DNA from: JAGPCK01 sp041675505
GTDB taxonomy: Bacteria > Bacteroidota > Bacteroidia > UKL13-3
Length of the DNA stretch: 64,000 nucleotides
Reading direction: 5' to 3'
NCBI GenBank assembly: GCA_041675505.1
Contig: JBAYTR010000017.1
Location: 18,059-82,058, forward strand
How positions within the stretch are numbered: position 1 is the stretch's first letter; each line of letters begins with the position of its first letter. The notes beneath the pieces were generated by a model. The model was not told the DNA's origin, did no database searches, and saw only the letters and a program-made list of their open reading frames with translations. The translations under genes and the position numbers were made by a program. Of this stretch, positions 7,743-16,667 are shown piece after piece.

Positions 7743-9020
7743 TTACTGAAGTTTATAGCGGTAAACACACATGCCTCTTGGGGTGATGGTAGTGCCGTTT
7801 TTGTAGTAGTCGCGGGAGAGTGCGAGGTAGAGGTAGCCACTATCGTAGATAAAACTCTGGTTGTAACCTCCGCCTACACCACCGGCACCTCCTGTAGCAA
7901 ATCCGGGTTTTCCGGTGTAGCTCCATGCTCCGTTTTTGTAACTTTTTACTACACATCCGCGGGTGTCACCGTATTTTACAAAGATGCATTCAGGGCAGGT
8001 GCTGGTTGCGGTATACAGTAGCGGAGTTTCACCCGGTGTGGGGCTTGATAGTTCTTTCCACTGCATTCCGTTGTGGGTAAATACACGTGTGTAACCAAAT
8101 TCAGAGGCTAAGCAAGGAGCCATGGTGAGGTAATCTTTGCCGCCTTCTTCATATACATTCAGATTGAATCTGTAAGTGACGGAAGTACTGTTTATGGGAT
8201 ACATATCCGAAGTGGTTATTCTGTTCCAGCCGTTACCGTTATAAACTGATACATTAGCGGATAGTTTATCGGGTTCTCTTTCACCCAGCCAATAGTTGAG
8301 GTAAATGTTGCCGTTTTTCGATACGTTAATCATGTGGTAAGAAAAATTAGCCTTCCAACTAAAACTGTTCGGAATGAGCGGATAACTGATACGTTGAGGT
8401 AATAAAGACCAATTGCCGTTATCATAAATGAATACCGCTAAGCAGGTTTCTTCCGATTGCCAGGTGTGGTTGTCATAATGAACCGCTGCATACAGTTTTC
8501 CGTTTTTAGCAGTGAAAGTGAACCCGTCACTTTGGTGGATGTTACCTCGTCCGTCAGCATAACCGGGTAATAAATTTAACGGTACTGAGGGGAGTTGTTC
8601 CCATGCCCCGCCAGTTGTGCGGTACAACATACATTCAAGTTCTGTTAATGAGCGTATAAAACCTACATAAGACACATCTCCATCCTGAGAAAACATAAAT
8701 GTTGGCCGTACTTCATAAGGGTCTACATTACCCGGTACATTAATGGGTGCACCTCCGTAATATTCCCATTTTTTGGATAATGAGTTAAATTTTCTTACGC
8801 AGGGTTTTTCCAATGTACCATCCCAGTAACCTACGTACACGTTGTTATTATTGGCACATACCTGAAAGGCATCTACCTTACTGCCAAAGTAAGCATCTTC
8901 CATCAATGTCCATTCATTTTTTACCTGTGGGGTAGTGTTGTTATCAAGTGATGAATCAGAACTGCAGGAGGTATACATTACAGCCACCAGGAACAGAAGA
9001 GAATATGCCGGATGTTTCAT
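7743..9020 (-). CDS. lipoprotein, probable beta-propeller
   Basis: A 425-residue protein with a lipoprotein signal peptide (MKHPAYSLLFLVAVMYTSC, modified Cys at 19) followed by SSDSS. The body is beta-rich, with recurring blades that include Trp or aromatic strand ends and Asn-Gly turns ('NNNVYVGYWDG', 'KNGKLYAAVHYD', 'KNGNIYLNYWLG', 'DSGYLYLALSRD'). This looks like a propeller of about six or seven blades. It is expected to be anchored in the outer or inner membrane facing the periplasm or cell surface. I see no catalytic motif and cannot name a function. Confidence 0.7.
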   Translation of the reverse strand: MKHPAYSLLFLVAVMYTSCSSDSSLDNNTTPQVKNEWTLMEDAYFGSKVDAFQVCANNNNVYVGYWDGTLEKPCVRKFNSLSKKWEYYGGAPINVPGNVDPYEVRPTFMFSQDGDVSYVGFIRSLTELECMLYRTTGGAWEQLPSVPLNLLPGYADGRGNIHQSDGFTFTAKNGKLYAAVHYDNHTWQSEETCLAVFIYDNGNWSLLPQRISYPLIPNSFSWKANFSYHMINVSKNGNIYLNYWLGEREPDKLSANVSVYNGNGWNRITTSDMYPINSTSVTYRFNLNVYEEGGKDYLTMAPCLASEFGYTRVFTHNGMQWKELSSPTPGETPLLYTATSTCPECIFVKYGDTRGCVVKSYKNGAWSYTGKPGFATGGAGGVGGGYNQSFIYDSGYLYLALSRDYYKNGTTITPRGMCVYRYKLQ

Positions 9021-9040
9021 TCGGGTATAAATTTATGCTT

Positions 9041-9048
9041 CAAAACTA
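9041..9048 (-). promoter_or_regulatory. -7 box TAGTTTTG
   Basis: Read on the minus strand, TAGTTTTG fits TAnnTTTG, 20 bases before ATG 9020 of the lipoprotein gene. Confidence 0.45.
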
Positions 9049-9188
9049 CCCTGTTATTAAACGTGAACGCATGACATATGTCAGCATCTTATGATGACTT
9101 TGGTCAGTTATACAGGTTATCTTTTTATGATACTGATTCGTTCACACTCCACATTTATTTGTTGTTAAAGCGAAGTGAGAATTCACCA

Positions 9189-10811
9189 TTACCTCAGGTC
9201 ATTTTCTTTCCTGATTACAGCTTGTACTGCCTCATCCAGTTTTTTGGTTACCTCTTCAATGTGTTCAATTACAAACTTGTTGTCGGGGTGGCTGAAATCA
9301 TTTTTATTAAACAGTTGGGTCATTCCCAAAATGCTGGCCACCGGGCCTCTTACATCATGTGCCTGCATGTAGGCAATCTCACGCAAAACAGTAGAGTGTT
9401 TCTTAAGGTCGCTGAGTTGATCAGAAATCTGTTGGAGGTAAATGTCATTTTCTAATTGCAGCTTACTGCTGATAACCCGGTTGCGTTTATTTTTTCTCCA
9501 TAGAAAGATGATACCGATGATGGCAATCAGAATGAGGAAACCATATACTATCGTCATTGACCGGCTGTTCTTTAATTCTAAATCTATGATATTTATCAGT
9601 TGCTCTTTCAGCAGAATGTCTTTATCTTTTAGTTCCAATTTACGGTTTATCTCCATGCTGGTGACCCTTTGTTCTATCTCGTAGGAACTGATGGAGTCAT
9701 TGAGTAGGTGGTGTTCTCGCAATAAGCCGTTAGCCGTTTTATAATCTCCCTTCAGCTCATAACTTTCTGCCAGTGGTAGCAGGAACTCAATGTACGGATG
9801 GAAAAGCCCCAATGTCTTACATTTATTTGTTCCATTTGAAAGATATTTTATGGCCTGTTGAATATCACCGGAAGCGTTCTGCCCTGTTTTTTGTAACGTA
9901 AGTTGTGCCTTTTTCAGGTATACCGTACCTATATTTCCGGTTACGGTTGCTATGCCTCCTTCATTGGAGAGTTCCTTATTGACGTCTATTGCTTTTTGAT
10001 AATGTTCCAGCGCAGCTTCGAAATTGTTTTTACTAAGGTATGCATTACCCATGTTGGTGAGGTTAATCTGCATACCCGATTTTGACCCTGTTTGTTTATT
10101 TATTTCAAATGCCTTTTGATGCAATGCCAATGCCTTATTGTAATTTTTCAGTTCATGGTACACATTGCCTTTATTGCCCCATATTCTGGCCAGCCCGTCC
10201 TTATTTTGTTCGCTGATGTAAATGGCTTCAGCCTGCTTGTAACAATCCAGTGCTTTTCTCAGTTTTTTCTTACGGAAATAAATAGTGCCTATGTTGTCCA
10301 GCAAATAAGCCTGATTGCCTTTCAAACCCAACTTCTCGTAAATGCTCAAAGCAGCATAAGCAAACTCCAACGCACGGGCATAACTTGCTTGGTTGGAATA
10401 GATAAGACTGATGTTTGACAGCATAGCTGCTTCACTGTTCAGGTTACCTATATGTTTGTAATATGCTAATGCTTCATTCTCGTAAATAAGGGCATTTTTG
10501 TAATCACCCAATGCCGCGTAGTTCATGCCGGTTATGGCCATGGCTGTGGCTTTCCCCTTTTTGTAGTGTAAAGAATCGGCCAGTACAAATGCTTTTAAGC
10601 CGTATTCCACGCCTTTTTTGGGAGATGTATATTGATACCCGTAGGCAATGTCGTAAAGAATTTTTACTCTGTTGGTATCCGGTAAAGTATTGTTCAGTTG
10701 TTTCAGTAAGGAGTCGGTTCTGTAGTCGGAATAACCCTGAGCATATACCTGAGTTAAAGCAACAACCCATAGCAGCAATACAGCAGGAGCTTTGATATTA
10801 CCCATAATCAT
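9189..10811 (-). CDS. TPR sensor with HisKA-like domain but no ATPase domain
   Basis: A 540-residue protein. It has a signal peptide (…VVALTQVYAQ), about seven TPR units at residues 30-370 (for example 'ALIYENEALAYYKHIGNLNSE' shortened to its helix pattern), and a transmembrane helix at about 425-445 (IVYGFLILIAIIGIIFLW). A coiled coil then leads to a HisKA-like segment with 'AYMQAHDVRGPVASILGM'. It stops about 55 residues later, with no N, G1, F or G2 box. The stop is followed by non-coding sequence in all frames, so this is not a frameshift remnant. It could accept or relay signals as a partner of other kinases, or be a pseudokinase. Orientation is divergent from the kinase at 11030. Confidence 0.82.
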   Translation of the reverse strand: MIMGNIKAPAVLLLWVVALTQVYAQGYSDYRTDSLLKQLNNTLPDTNRVKILYDIAYGYQYTSPKKGVEYGLKAFVLADSLHYKKGKATAMAITGMNYAALGDYKNALIYENEALAYYKHIGNLNSEAAMLSNISLIYSNQASYARALEFAYAALSIYEKLGLKGNQAYLLDNIGTIYFRKKKLRKALDCYKQAEAIYISEQNKDGLARIWGNKGNVYHELKNYNKALALHQKAFEINKQTGSKSGMQINLTNMGNAYLSKNNFEAALEHYQKAIDVNKELSNEGGIATVTGNIGTVYLKKAQLTLQKTGQNASGDIQQAIKYLSNGTNKCKTLGLFHPYIEFLLPLAESYELKGDYKTANGLLREHHLLNDSISSYEIEQRVTSMEINRKLELKDKDILLKEQLINIIDLELKNSRSMTIVYGFLILIAIIGIIFLWRKNKRNRVISSKLQLENDIYLQQISDQLSDLKKHSTVLREIAYMQAHDVRGPVASILGMTQLFNKNDFSHPDNKFVIEHIEEVTKKLDEAVQAVIRKENDLR

Positions 10812-10824
10812 TCATTTAGTTATA

Positions 10825-10832
10825 CAAAATTA
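10825..10832 (-). promoter_or_regulatory. -7 box TAATTTTG
   Basis: On the minus strand TAATTTTG fits TAnnTTTG, 13 bases before ATG 10811. It lies in the roughly 220-base divergent gap to the kinase at 11030. Confidence 0.45.
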
Positions 10833-10993
10833 AACACTTATATTTCATATAAACTAATTCAATCGGCTTTATTTATATGACCAAGTCTCATACAAGCTGA
10901 GCCACAGCAGTAATTTATGGCGTTGCCGTTGTTCTATTTTTACTTGTACTAAAGGATACACAACTTAACACCACAATTCTGTTTGTAAAATGC

Positions 10994-11011
10994 GGAATAA
11001 ACTTATTTTTG
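10994..11011 (+). promoter_or_regulatory. 18-base element with -7 box, copy two
   Basis: Identical to 4112-4129 (ggaataaacttatttttg) and ends in the -7 box TATTTTTG. The start codon ATG 11030 is 18 bases further on. Confidence 0.55.
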
Positions 11012-11029
11012 AACTGTACTCAACCAACC

Positions 11030-13069
11030 ATGAACCGCTACTTTTTACTACTTTCTTTTTTAGCCGCACTAGTTTTTACTTCCTGCGAAAAAAAATATTA
11101 TTCAAACGATATGAAAAGTTTGGATAGTAACTATGTAAAAGCCCTGCATTACGACAATATTCCGTACAACAAAAGTCATTCGCGTATTGCCGATGCCATC
11201 CAGTTTGTGGATACCGTTTTTTATAAATTGGACAAGCCATCCATTGCAGAACAGTTACTGCGTTATGACCGCTTGGTAACGTTTAATTTTAAAGCACGTA
11301 CTTACAGTTCAGCCATTGCTATTTGCGACAGTATGATTGAACTGATAGAACAGGCAGATGCTGTGCCGGTGTTTGCTTCAGAGTATGCGCTGGCTCATTT
11401 TTGGGCGGGCGACAGCTATTCCTACATGGGCGATTACATGAAAGCCTATCAGTGTTATTTTAAAGGGAAAAAACTTGCTCAACCATACATTGACAACTGT
11501 GCGCAGGGAGAGTATACTTACCGCATCGGTATGTCGTTGTTTCGCGAAGGGCAGTACAATGAGTCCATACGCTATTTTAAGAGTTGTATTGCGCCAACAG
11601 AAACGTGCACCTCACACGTAAAGTATTTTTACCGCAGGCAGGAGTTGCTCAACAACATAGGGCTGTGTTTTGAAAAAATGAAACTACCCGATAGTGCCTT
11701 GTATTACTACAAAAAGGCATTGGATAAAATTGAAGCGAATGTGGCTGTTTTTCCTGAAGAATTTAATGCTGATATAGCAAGGGGAGTAGTTTACGGCAAC
11801 ATGGGTAAGGTATACCTGGCCAAAGGAGACACTGCCCGGGCTGTGCATTACCTGCAACAGAATATCACTATCAACCTGCAACCTTTTCATGATTCACACG
11901 ATGCCTTTTTTTCTATGCTGCAGTTGTCGAATATTTATACCGAGCGAAAACTATTGCCCGATGCCTATGCGCTTATTGATCGCGTAAAGCAGGGGATAGA
12001 TACACTGTTTTATTTGGATACCAAAGAGCTGTTGTTACTTTCAGCGGCACGTTATCATGAGGTGAAGGGGAACACAGCACTTACCTCCGCTTTTCTAAAA
12101 GAGTATGTGGCATTGCGTGATTCAGCAGAAAAACTGAAACGGCTTTCTAAAGAAATGGACGTGCAGCAGTACCTCACCACACTGGAGCAGGAAGAGGAAA
12201 ACAGAACGCTGAAAGAAGATAACAGAAGTAAACAACTGCTGGTGGTTTATTCCCTTGCTATAGGTTTGTTTTTTCTTATGCTGTTGTTGGGAGGCATGTT
12301 TTTGTATAAAAAATCACATAGCTATGTGCGTAAACTCACACAACTGAATCAAACGGTGGAGCAGCAGAAAACAGAGCTGGAACAACGCAACAAAGACAAG
12401 GATCAGATTTTGCGTATTGTGGCCCACGACCTGCGCAATCCTATTTGGGGCATTAATGCATTGTCAAAAATAATGCTGGACGATATGCCTGTTTCTGATA
12501 AGCAGCATGAAGGAGTTCAACTTATTTACAGCTCTTCTGATGCTACCATTACCCTTATTAATGAACTGCTGGAGGCAACTATGGGGCTTGATGAGGACAT
12601 GAAAAAGCAACCGCATGACCTGTGCAAGGTGATTTCAAATGCAGTAGATTTGTTGCATTTAAAAGCTTCAGAGAAACAGTTGCGGCTGGTGTGGAATGAA
12701 GAGAAGTATTCGCCCTTGTTATTTGCGTTTAATAAAGATAAGATAGCACGTGTGCTCAATAACCTTATTTTTAATGCGATTAAATTCAGTTATGCCGGAG
12801 CAGATATTGTTATTTCAGTAACGGTAGAAAAAGACTCAGCCATTGTTGCGGTGAAAGACAGCGGCATGGGTGTTCCGGTTCATTTGCAGGAAAAGATATT
12901 TGATACCTTTACACCGGCCAAACGTTCAGGAACAGCTGGAGAACAATCATACGGTTTAGGTTTATCCATTTGCCGTACCATTGCTCATGCACACGGGGGT
13001 AAACTGTGGCTGGAAAGTAAAGAAAATGAAGGCGCTGTTTTTTACCTGGAATTGCCGTTGAATAAGTGA
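11030..13069 (+). CDS. TPR-containing membrane sensor histidine kinase, paralogue of 4140-6194
   Basis: A 679-residue paralogue of the kinase at 4140, with the same order: lipoprotein-like signal (MNRYFLLLSFLAALVFTSC, Cys 19), TPR-like helices, transmembrane helix at about 403-427, coiled coil, HisKA with 'RIVAHDLRNPIWGI' (His near 466) and a full HATPase domain ('LNNLIFNAIKFSY', 'KDSGMGVP', 'GLGLSICR'). The catalytic halves are near-identical over long stretches, while the sensor halves diverge more. TTG 11009 lies inside the promoter element, so ATG 11030 with its lipobox is the better start. No response regulator is adjacent. It probably shares targets with its paralogue. Confidence 0.88.
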   Translation: MNRYFLLLSFLAALVFTSCEKKYYSNDMKSLDSNYVKALHYDNIPYNKSHSRIADAIQFVDTVFYKLDKPSIAEQLLRYDRLVTFNFKARTYSSAIAICDSMIELIEQADAVPVFASEYALAHFWAGDSYSYMGDYMKAYQCYFKGKKLAQPYIDNCAQGEYTYRIGMSLFREGQYNESIRYFKSCIAPTETCTSHVKYFYRRQELLNNIGLCFEKMKLPDSALYYYKKALDKIEANVAVFPEEFNADIARGVVYGNMGKVYLAKGDTARAVHYLQQNITINLQPFHDSHDAFFSMLQLSNIYTERKLLPDAYALIDRVKQGIDTLFYLDTKELLLLSAARYHEVKGNTALTSAFLKEYVALRDSAEKLKRLSKEMDVQQYLTTLEQEEENRTLKEDNRSKQLLVVYSLAIGLFFLMLLLGGMFLYKKSHSYVRKLTQLNQTVEQQKTELEQRNKDKDQILRIVAHDLRNPIWGINALSKIMLDDMPVSDKQHEGVQLIYSSSDATITLINELLEATMGLDEDMKKQPHDLCKVISNAVDLLHLKASEKQLRLVWNEEKYSPLLFAFNKDKIARVLNNLIFNAIKFSYAGADIVISVTVEKDSAIVAVKDSGMGVPVHLQEKIFDTFTPAKRSGTAGEQSYGLGLSICRTIAHAHGGKLWLESKENEGAVFYLELPLNK

Positions 13070-13166
13070 TTGTCTGGGGCTATATTTATATCATGCAAAT
13101 TTTCTGTTATTTCACAAACAGCTTTATCTTGGTAAAGTAAAAAAGTATATTGCACATAAAAAAGCT

Positions 13167-13895
13167 ATGCACTGTTTAAACTGTGGTCAATTGGTAAGTG
13201 AAAACTTTTGTTCCGGATGTGGTCAAAAAACCACAGTTAAACGTATTTCAATAAAAGCTTTGTTGCATGATTTGCCGCACAGTCTTTTTCATGTAGATAA
13301 AGGAATACTGAAAAACATCAAAGGCATTATCCATCCACATGATACTGTTTTTGGCTATATGGAAGGTAAACGTATCAGCTACTTCAGCCCTTTTTTGTTT
13401 TTTCTGATAACGACTTCTGCTGTGCTGCTGTTTACATATTTTTTCCCCATATCAGGTATAGTGTACACTCCTGTTGAAACAGCTACAGGGGAGGAAGTAG
13501 ATGTGGCGAAATATGTTGATGCCTACCAGAAATATGTTTACCTGTTGGCCGTTTTTGTATATGCCCTTCCTTCGGTATGGCTATTCAAACGTGAGTCAGA
13601 ATTTAATTTTGCTGAACACGTAATTGTGAATCTGTTTGTTTTTAGTTGGGCCAACTGTATTTATCTTTTGTTTATTTATATACCCTTTAACAAGCAGTTT
13701 CCCATTAATGCAATCATGTTACTTTCAACTCTGGTTTTATACGGACTTACCTTTCGTCATCCGAACAACGCTGTCAGATGGTTCAAAGCCTTGCTTATAG
13801 TGTGCTTACAAACGATGATTTATTTTGCAATCAATATAATTCTGGTGCTTATTGTAAGTGCTATATTGTTTCCTGAGAAATTATTTCGTTCTTAA
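13167..13895 (+). CDS. DUF3667 membrane protein with N-terminal zinc ribbon
   Basis: A 242-residue protein. The first 22 residues carry two CxxC pairs (CLNCGQ and CSGCGQK), a zinc ribbon. Next comes the DUF3667 hallmark 'HDLPHSLFHVDKGILKNI' and 'YMEGKRISYFSPFLFF'. Four to five transmembrane helices follow (about 70-95, 125-142, 150-172, 178-195 and 205-235). The family is widespread in Bacteroidota and has no assigned role. It is expected in the inner membrane with the ribbon in the cytoplasm. It stands 97 bases after the kinase on the same strand and faces the next gene convergently. Confidence 0.85.
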   Translation: MHCLNCGQLVSENFCSGCGQKTTVKRISIKALLHDLPHSLFHVDKGILKNIKGIIHPHDTVFGYMEGKRISYFSPFLFFLITTSAVLLFTYFFPISGIVYTPVETATGEEVDVAKYVDAYQKYVYLLAVFVYALPSVWLFKRESEFNFAEHVIVNLFVFSWANCIYLLFIYIPFNKQFPINAIMLLSTLVLYGLTFRHPNNAVRWFKALLIVCLQTMIYFAINIILVLIVSAILFPEKLFRS

Positions 13896-13907
13896 AACAA
13901 TTAACCC

Positions 13908-15920
13908 TTACCTGAGTAAAGTTAATGTTCCCTTGTGAGATTGAGCAGTAGAGTTCATTTCGCTTTTAAATTCCAGTATCCAAAAATAAATTCCTTCGCT
14001 GGCTTTTTTGTTGTGTGTTGTGCCATCCCAGCTTTTATCTGTGGAAGTACTTTCAAACATTACTTCACCCCAGCGGTTAAAAATGGTAAGGTGGTAGCTG
14101 TATGGCACACAGTGGGCTTTCGGTGTAAACAAATCGTTCTGCAGGTTATTGTCAGGAGTAAATACATTGGGTATTTCAAAGCGGCACGGGCAAGCGGTAA
14201 CTTCTATGGAATCTACAGCTGTGCCGCAACTGTTCATTACGGTTACAATGTATGTGCCGGCTGTTGATACCATCAGGGTAGAGTCTGTGCTTCCGGTGTT
14301 CCATGCATAGGTGTAATTGCCGGTAACGGGAGCCAGCAAAATTTGCCTGCCCTCACATACTTCCGTATCTGCCGGAAGTATAGCCACGGGTAATTGAGCA
14401 AAGTTGACCGTTACAGAGTCAGTTGTTGTACAAAAACTATCGGTATACATAAAGTGCCAGGTGCCTGAGGTGGTAATGCGGTAGGTGAGCGCATTTACAT
14501 TGTTGTTCCACAAAGCCGATTGTGCTTTTGTACTCAGGTCAAGTGTAAGCGTATCTCCTGTACACAAATTGTATGGTGAAGTAAAACCGTGTGGTACGGG
14601 AGAGTGAAAGGTCAATAGCACACTATCGTGTGTAATGCATTGTCCGTTGGATACCTGTACGTAATACATACCGCTGCTGGTTGCAGTGTACACACTATCC
14701 TGCTTTCCGTCTTGCCACATTATCTGTTGGTATCCTTTTCCACTCAGGTTGAATATTTCCGGACTATCGGCACAGCGTTCAATAATAGATGCTCCCAGTT
14801 GCAGGTATGGGGATGGTAAAGTATCAAGAACAAGCGAGTCAGTGGCTGAGCATGTACTATTTTTAGTAGTTGCTTTCACAGTATACAAGCCGGGTTGGGT
14901 CACTGTAATTTGTGCCGAAGTGTCACCGGTGTTCCATAAAAATGATGAAGTAGTATCACCTGTGTTAAGAGTAAAGTATATAGGGGCACAAATAGCCGTA
15001 TCGTTTCCCAAATTGATGTGTGGTGTGCGCAATACTTCTATTGGTCGGTAAAAAGTATCACAAGCTGTATACAGTACAAAAGTTGTGTTGGAGGTGGGGG
15101 CCACTTTCAAGAAGGTGTCTGTTGAAAGAATTGTTGCCGGATACAAACTATCTGCCCAGCCATACACCGAATCATTAGCAGTAAATAAGGTGAGCGAATC
15201 TTTACTGCATACAGTGTGTGCTCCTGTTATTCCTTTGCATAGCTGTTCTGCTATTGACACATCATCAATATAAATGTAGGATGCGTTGATAGGAAAAGTG
15301 ATAGAAGTAGGAACCCTGAGTGTATCGGAAGAAAAGGCACTTCTGAAGTTTCCCATGGCCAAAAACTTTTCTCCGCCCGTAGCTACATAGTCAAATTCAA
15401 CAAGTGACCATCCGGTGGTATCGGTTAAATAAGTGCTTGTTTCAAATTGAGGTGTAAAGGGTAGGGCAGAAAAGCCTCCGGTACCTGTTGGTTTTGTCTT
15501 ACTCAGGTAAACTCCGTAATGGCTGATGGAATAGGCAACGAAATTACTTAGTGAATAATAAAATGAAATGTGGTAGGTAAGTCCCAGCTGCATGCTGTCA
15601 GTAAGTTCAACACTCAGGTACTCGCGGTTTTCATTGCCTTTAGAATACAAATAATGCCCTACATACCCCACTCCTGAATGTGCGTGCTGATATCCAAAAC
15701 TGTTAATCGGAACACCTCCACCAGCAGGACTAGCACAAGCATTAAAACCATCCGGTGTACCCAAGTGATTAGTTACACTGGTCCAGGGTGAAATTCTGTT
15801 TAACTGACCAATGTTGGGGCAATTGCTGTATTGTTCAAAACTTCCGTTGGGCACCAGGTTTTGTGCACGAGTTGTGGTAGGCAGTATAAGAATGAAAAAA
15901 ATAAGTAGCACATTTTTCAT
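13908..15920 (-). CDS. secreted T9SS type B (CHU_C) surface protein
   Basis: A 670-residue protein. It has a signal peptide (MKNVLLIFFILILPTTTRAQ) and then a galactose-binding-like sandwich beginning 'NLVPNGSFEQYSNCP' at about residues 21-230, common in this group. Four to five Ig-like repeats of about 80 residues follow, each with 'DTAIC...', 'YLWNTGDT' or 'GTYIVTV' type motifs. The C-terminal CHU_C domain is 'IPNVFTPDNNLQNDLF ... IFNRWGEVMFES ... WDGTT ... GIYFWILEF ... GTLTLLR'. Type B T9SS substrates such as SprB adhesins use this end for export and attachment. It is expected on the cell surface, possibly in adhesion or gliding. I took ATG 15920 rather than GTG 15932. Confidence 0.87.
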   Translation of the reverse strand: MKNVLLIFFILILPTTTRAQNLVPNGSFEQYSNCPNIGQLNRISPWTSVTNHLGTPDGFNACASPAGGGVPINSFGYQHAHSGVGYVGHYLYSKGNENREYLSVELTDSMQLGLTYHISFYYSLSNFVAYSISHYGVYLSKTKPTGTGGFSALPFTPQFETSTYLTDTTGWSLVEFDYVATGGEKFLAMGNFRSAFSSDTLRVPTSITFPINASYIYIDDVSIAEQLCKGITGAHTVCSKDSLTLFTANDSVYGWADSLYPATILSTDTFLKVAPTSNTTFVLYTACDTFYRPIEVLRTPHINLGNDTAICAPIYFTLNTGDTTSSFLWNTGDTSAQITVTQPGLYTVKATTKNSTCSATDSLVLDTLPSPYLQLGASIIERCADSPEIFNLSGKGYQQIMWQDGKQDSVYTATSSGMYYVQVSNGQCITHDSVLLTFHSPVPHGFTSPYNLCTGDTLTLDLSTKAQSALWNNNVNALTYRITTSGTWHFMYTDSFCTTTDSVTVNFAQLPVAILPADTEVCEGRQILLAPVTGNYTYAWNTGSTDSTLMVSTAGTYIVTVMNSCGTAVDSIEVTACPCRFEIPNVFTPDNNLQNDLFTPKAHCVPYSYHLTIFNRWGEVMFESTSTDKSWDGTTHNKKASEGIYFWILEFKSEMNSTAQSHKGTLTLLR

Positions 15921-16039
15921 ACAGGTACACACATACGTATTTGGTAGATTTATTCGGGATTGTATTTACACGAATTTAAGTCCTTTTCGGGTATTTGAGC
16001 AGCATTGTTAAGTAGTTATTCGTTTTGCTGTTTGTGCAG

Positions 16040-16061
16040 GGTGAGGATTTAAATCCTCACC
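16040..16061. repeat. REP-like palindrome (GTGAGGATTT/AAATCCTCAC)
   Basis: Arms GTGAGGATTT and AAATCCTCAC are perfectly complementary with no loop, extended by a further G-C pair. On the minus strand it is followed by GCACAAAC, as is the related palindrome at 16638-16660. The pair brackets the broken gene at 16096-16612. Confidence 0.7.
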
Positions 16062-16095
16062 AACGAATTATGTTAGGTAGTAAAGGATAGCTTAC

Positions 16096-16612
16096 TCAGA
16101 ATGCTTGACCAAAGCTAATGCCAATCCACGGCATTACAGACAATTTTTGATAAGGTTGCCTTGTTCTTGAGTCATATGCAGTTTCTGCTATGCAAAATGC
16201 AAGCATATTAACCCTATAGAAAAATCCATTTGCATGTTCATTTCGAGTGCCTATATTCATATTGAGTGCAACATCTACATTGCCTTCAGGCTCATATAAA
16301 CGTATTATACCAGGCCCAATCTCGAATTTATTCTTTTTTGCCGATACCTGTTACAAACATAAGTCGGCCATTGACAGAACAGAAAAGAGGATTAAGGTAG
16401 GAGTAACCAACAGAGGGGCAAAGGTAAAATTTCCCGATTTTAACTCTCCGCTCGTAGTTGAGCGAGTAGGCTCCACCGTTACCAAGCATTTCAAGGAAAA
16501 TTCCGTTTTTTCGAAAACCGCTTACTGACTTGATTGAGCTGTCTTTTCTATCAGATTGCCCAAAAGAAACAAGCACGCTTAAAAGTAGTACAATGATGGA
16601 AATTATTTTCAT
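16096..16612 (-). pseudogene. small secreted (beta-barrel-like) protein, split by +1 base in an A tract
   Basis: The frame from ATG 16612 gives a signal peptide (MKIISIIVLLLSVLVSFGQ) and a beta-rich region with 'GAYSLNYERR' and 'LCPSVGYSYL'. It then stops at 16328 just after 'GIGKKE'. The next frame carries on without interruption to TGA at 16096: 'NKFEIGPGIIRLYEPEGN' ... 'LSVMPWIGISFGQAF', a natural outer-membrane-like ending. The join is a run of six A (six T on the plus strand near 16331-16337), where five would restore one 171-residue protein. The shift needed is +1, not the -1 of dnaX-type slippery sites. It is therefore a mutation, a phase-variable tract or a sequencing error. Ligand and function are unknown. 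Confidence 0.75.
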
Positions 16613-16637
16613 TTCTTGTAAGTATACGTTTGTGCTG

Positions 16638-16660
16638 GGGGATTTAAATCCTCCCCAACT
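16638..16660. repeat. REP-like palindrome, imperfect copy
   Basis: The core GGATTTAAATCC lies within G-rich and C-rich arms (left arm two bases shorter). It is related to 16040-16061 and in the same orientation: on the minus strand both read TTGG.GAGGATTTAAATCCTC and are followed by GCACAAAC. It lies just upstream of the broken gene's start. Confidence 0.65.
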
Positions 16661-16667
16661 AGTTTAT

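Noticed and set aside
7406..7840. Open frames through the purine tract on both strands
   Set aside because: They encode only low-complexity charged or Ser/Leu-rich text with no start context; they arise from the lack of T-containing stops in G/A repeats.
9060..9188. A lost HATPase domain downstream of the truncated sensor kinase
   Set aside because: Translation of this stretch in the minus frames shows no N or G box remains, so the protein is short by design or by old deletion.
16328..16345. Programmed -1 ribosomal frameshift at the six-A tract
   Set aside because: The continuing frame requires +1, and a -1 shift there leads to a different frame that does not continue the protein.
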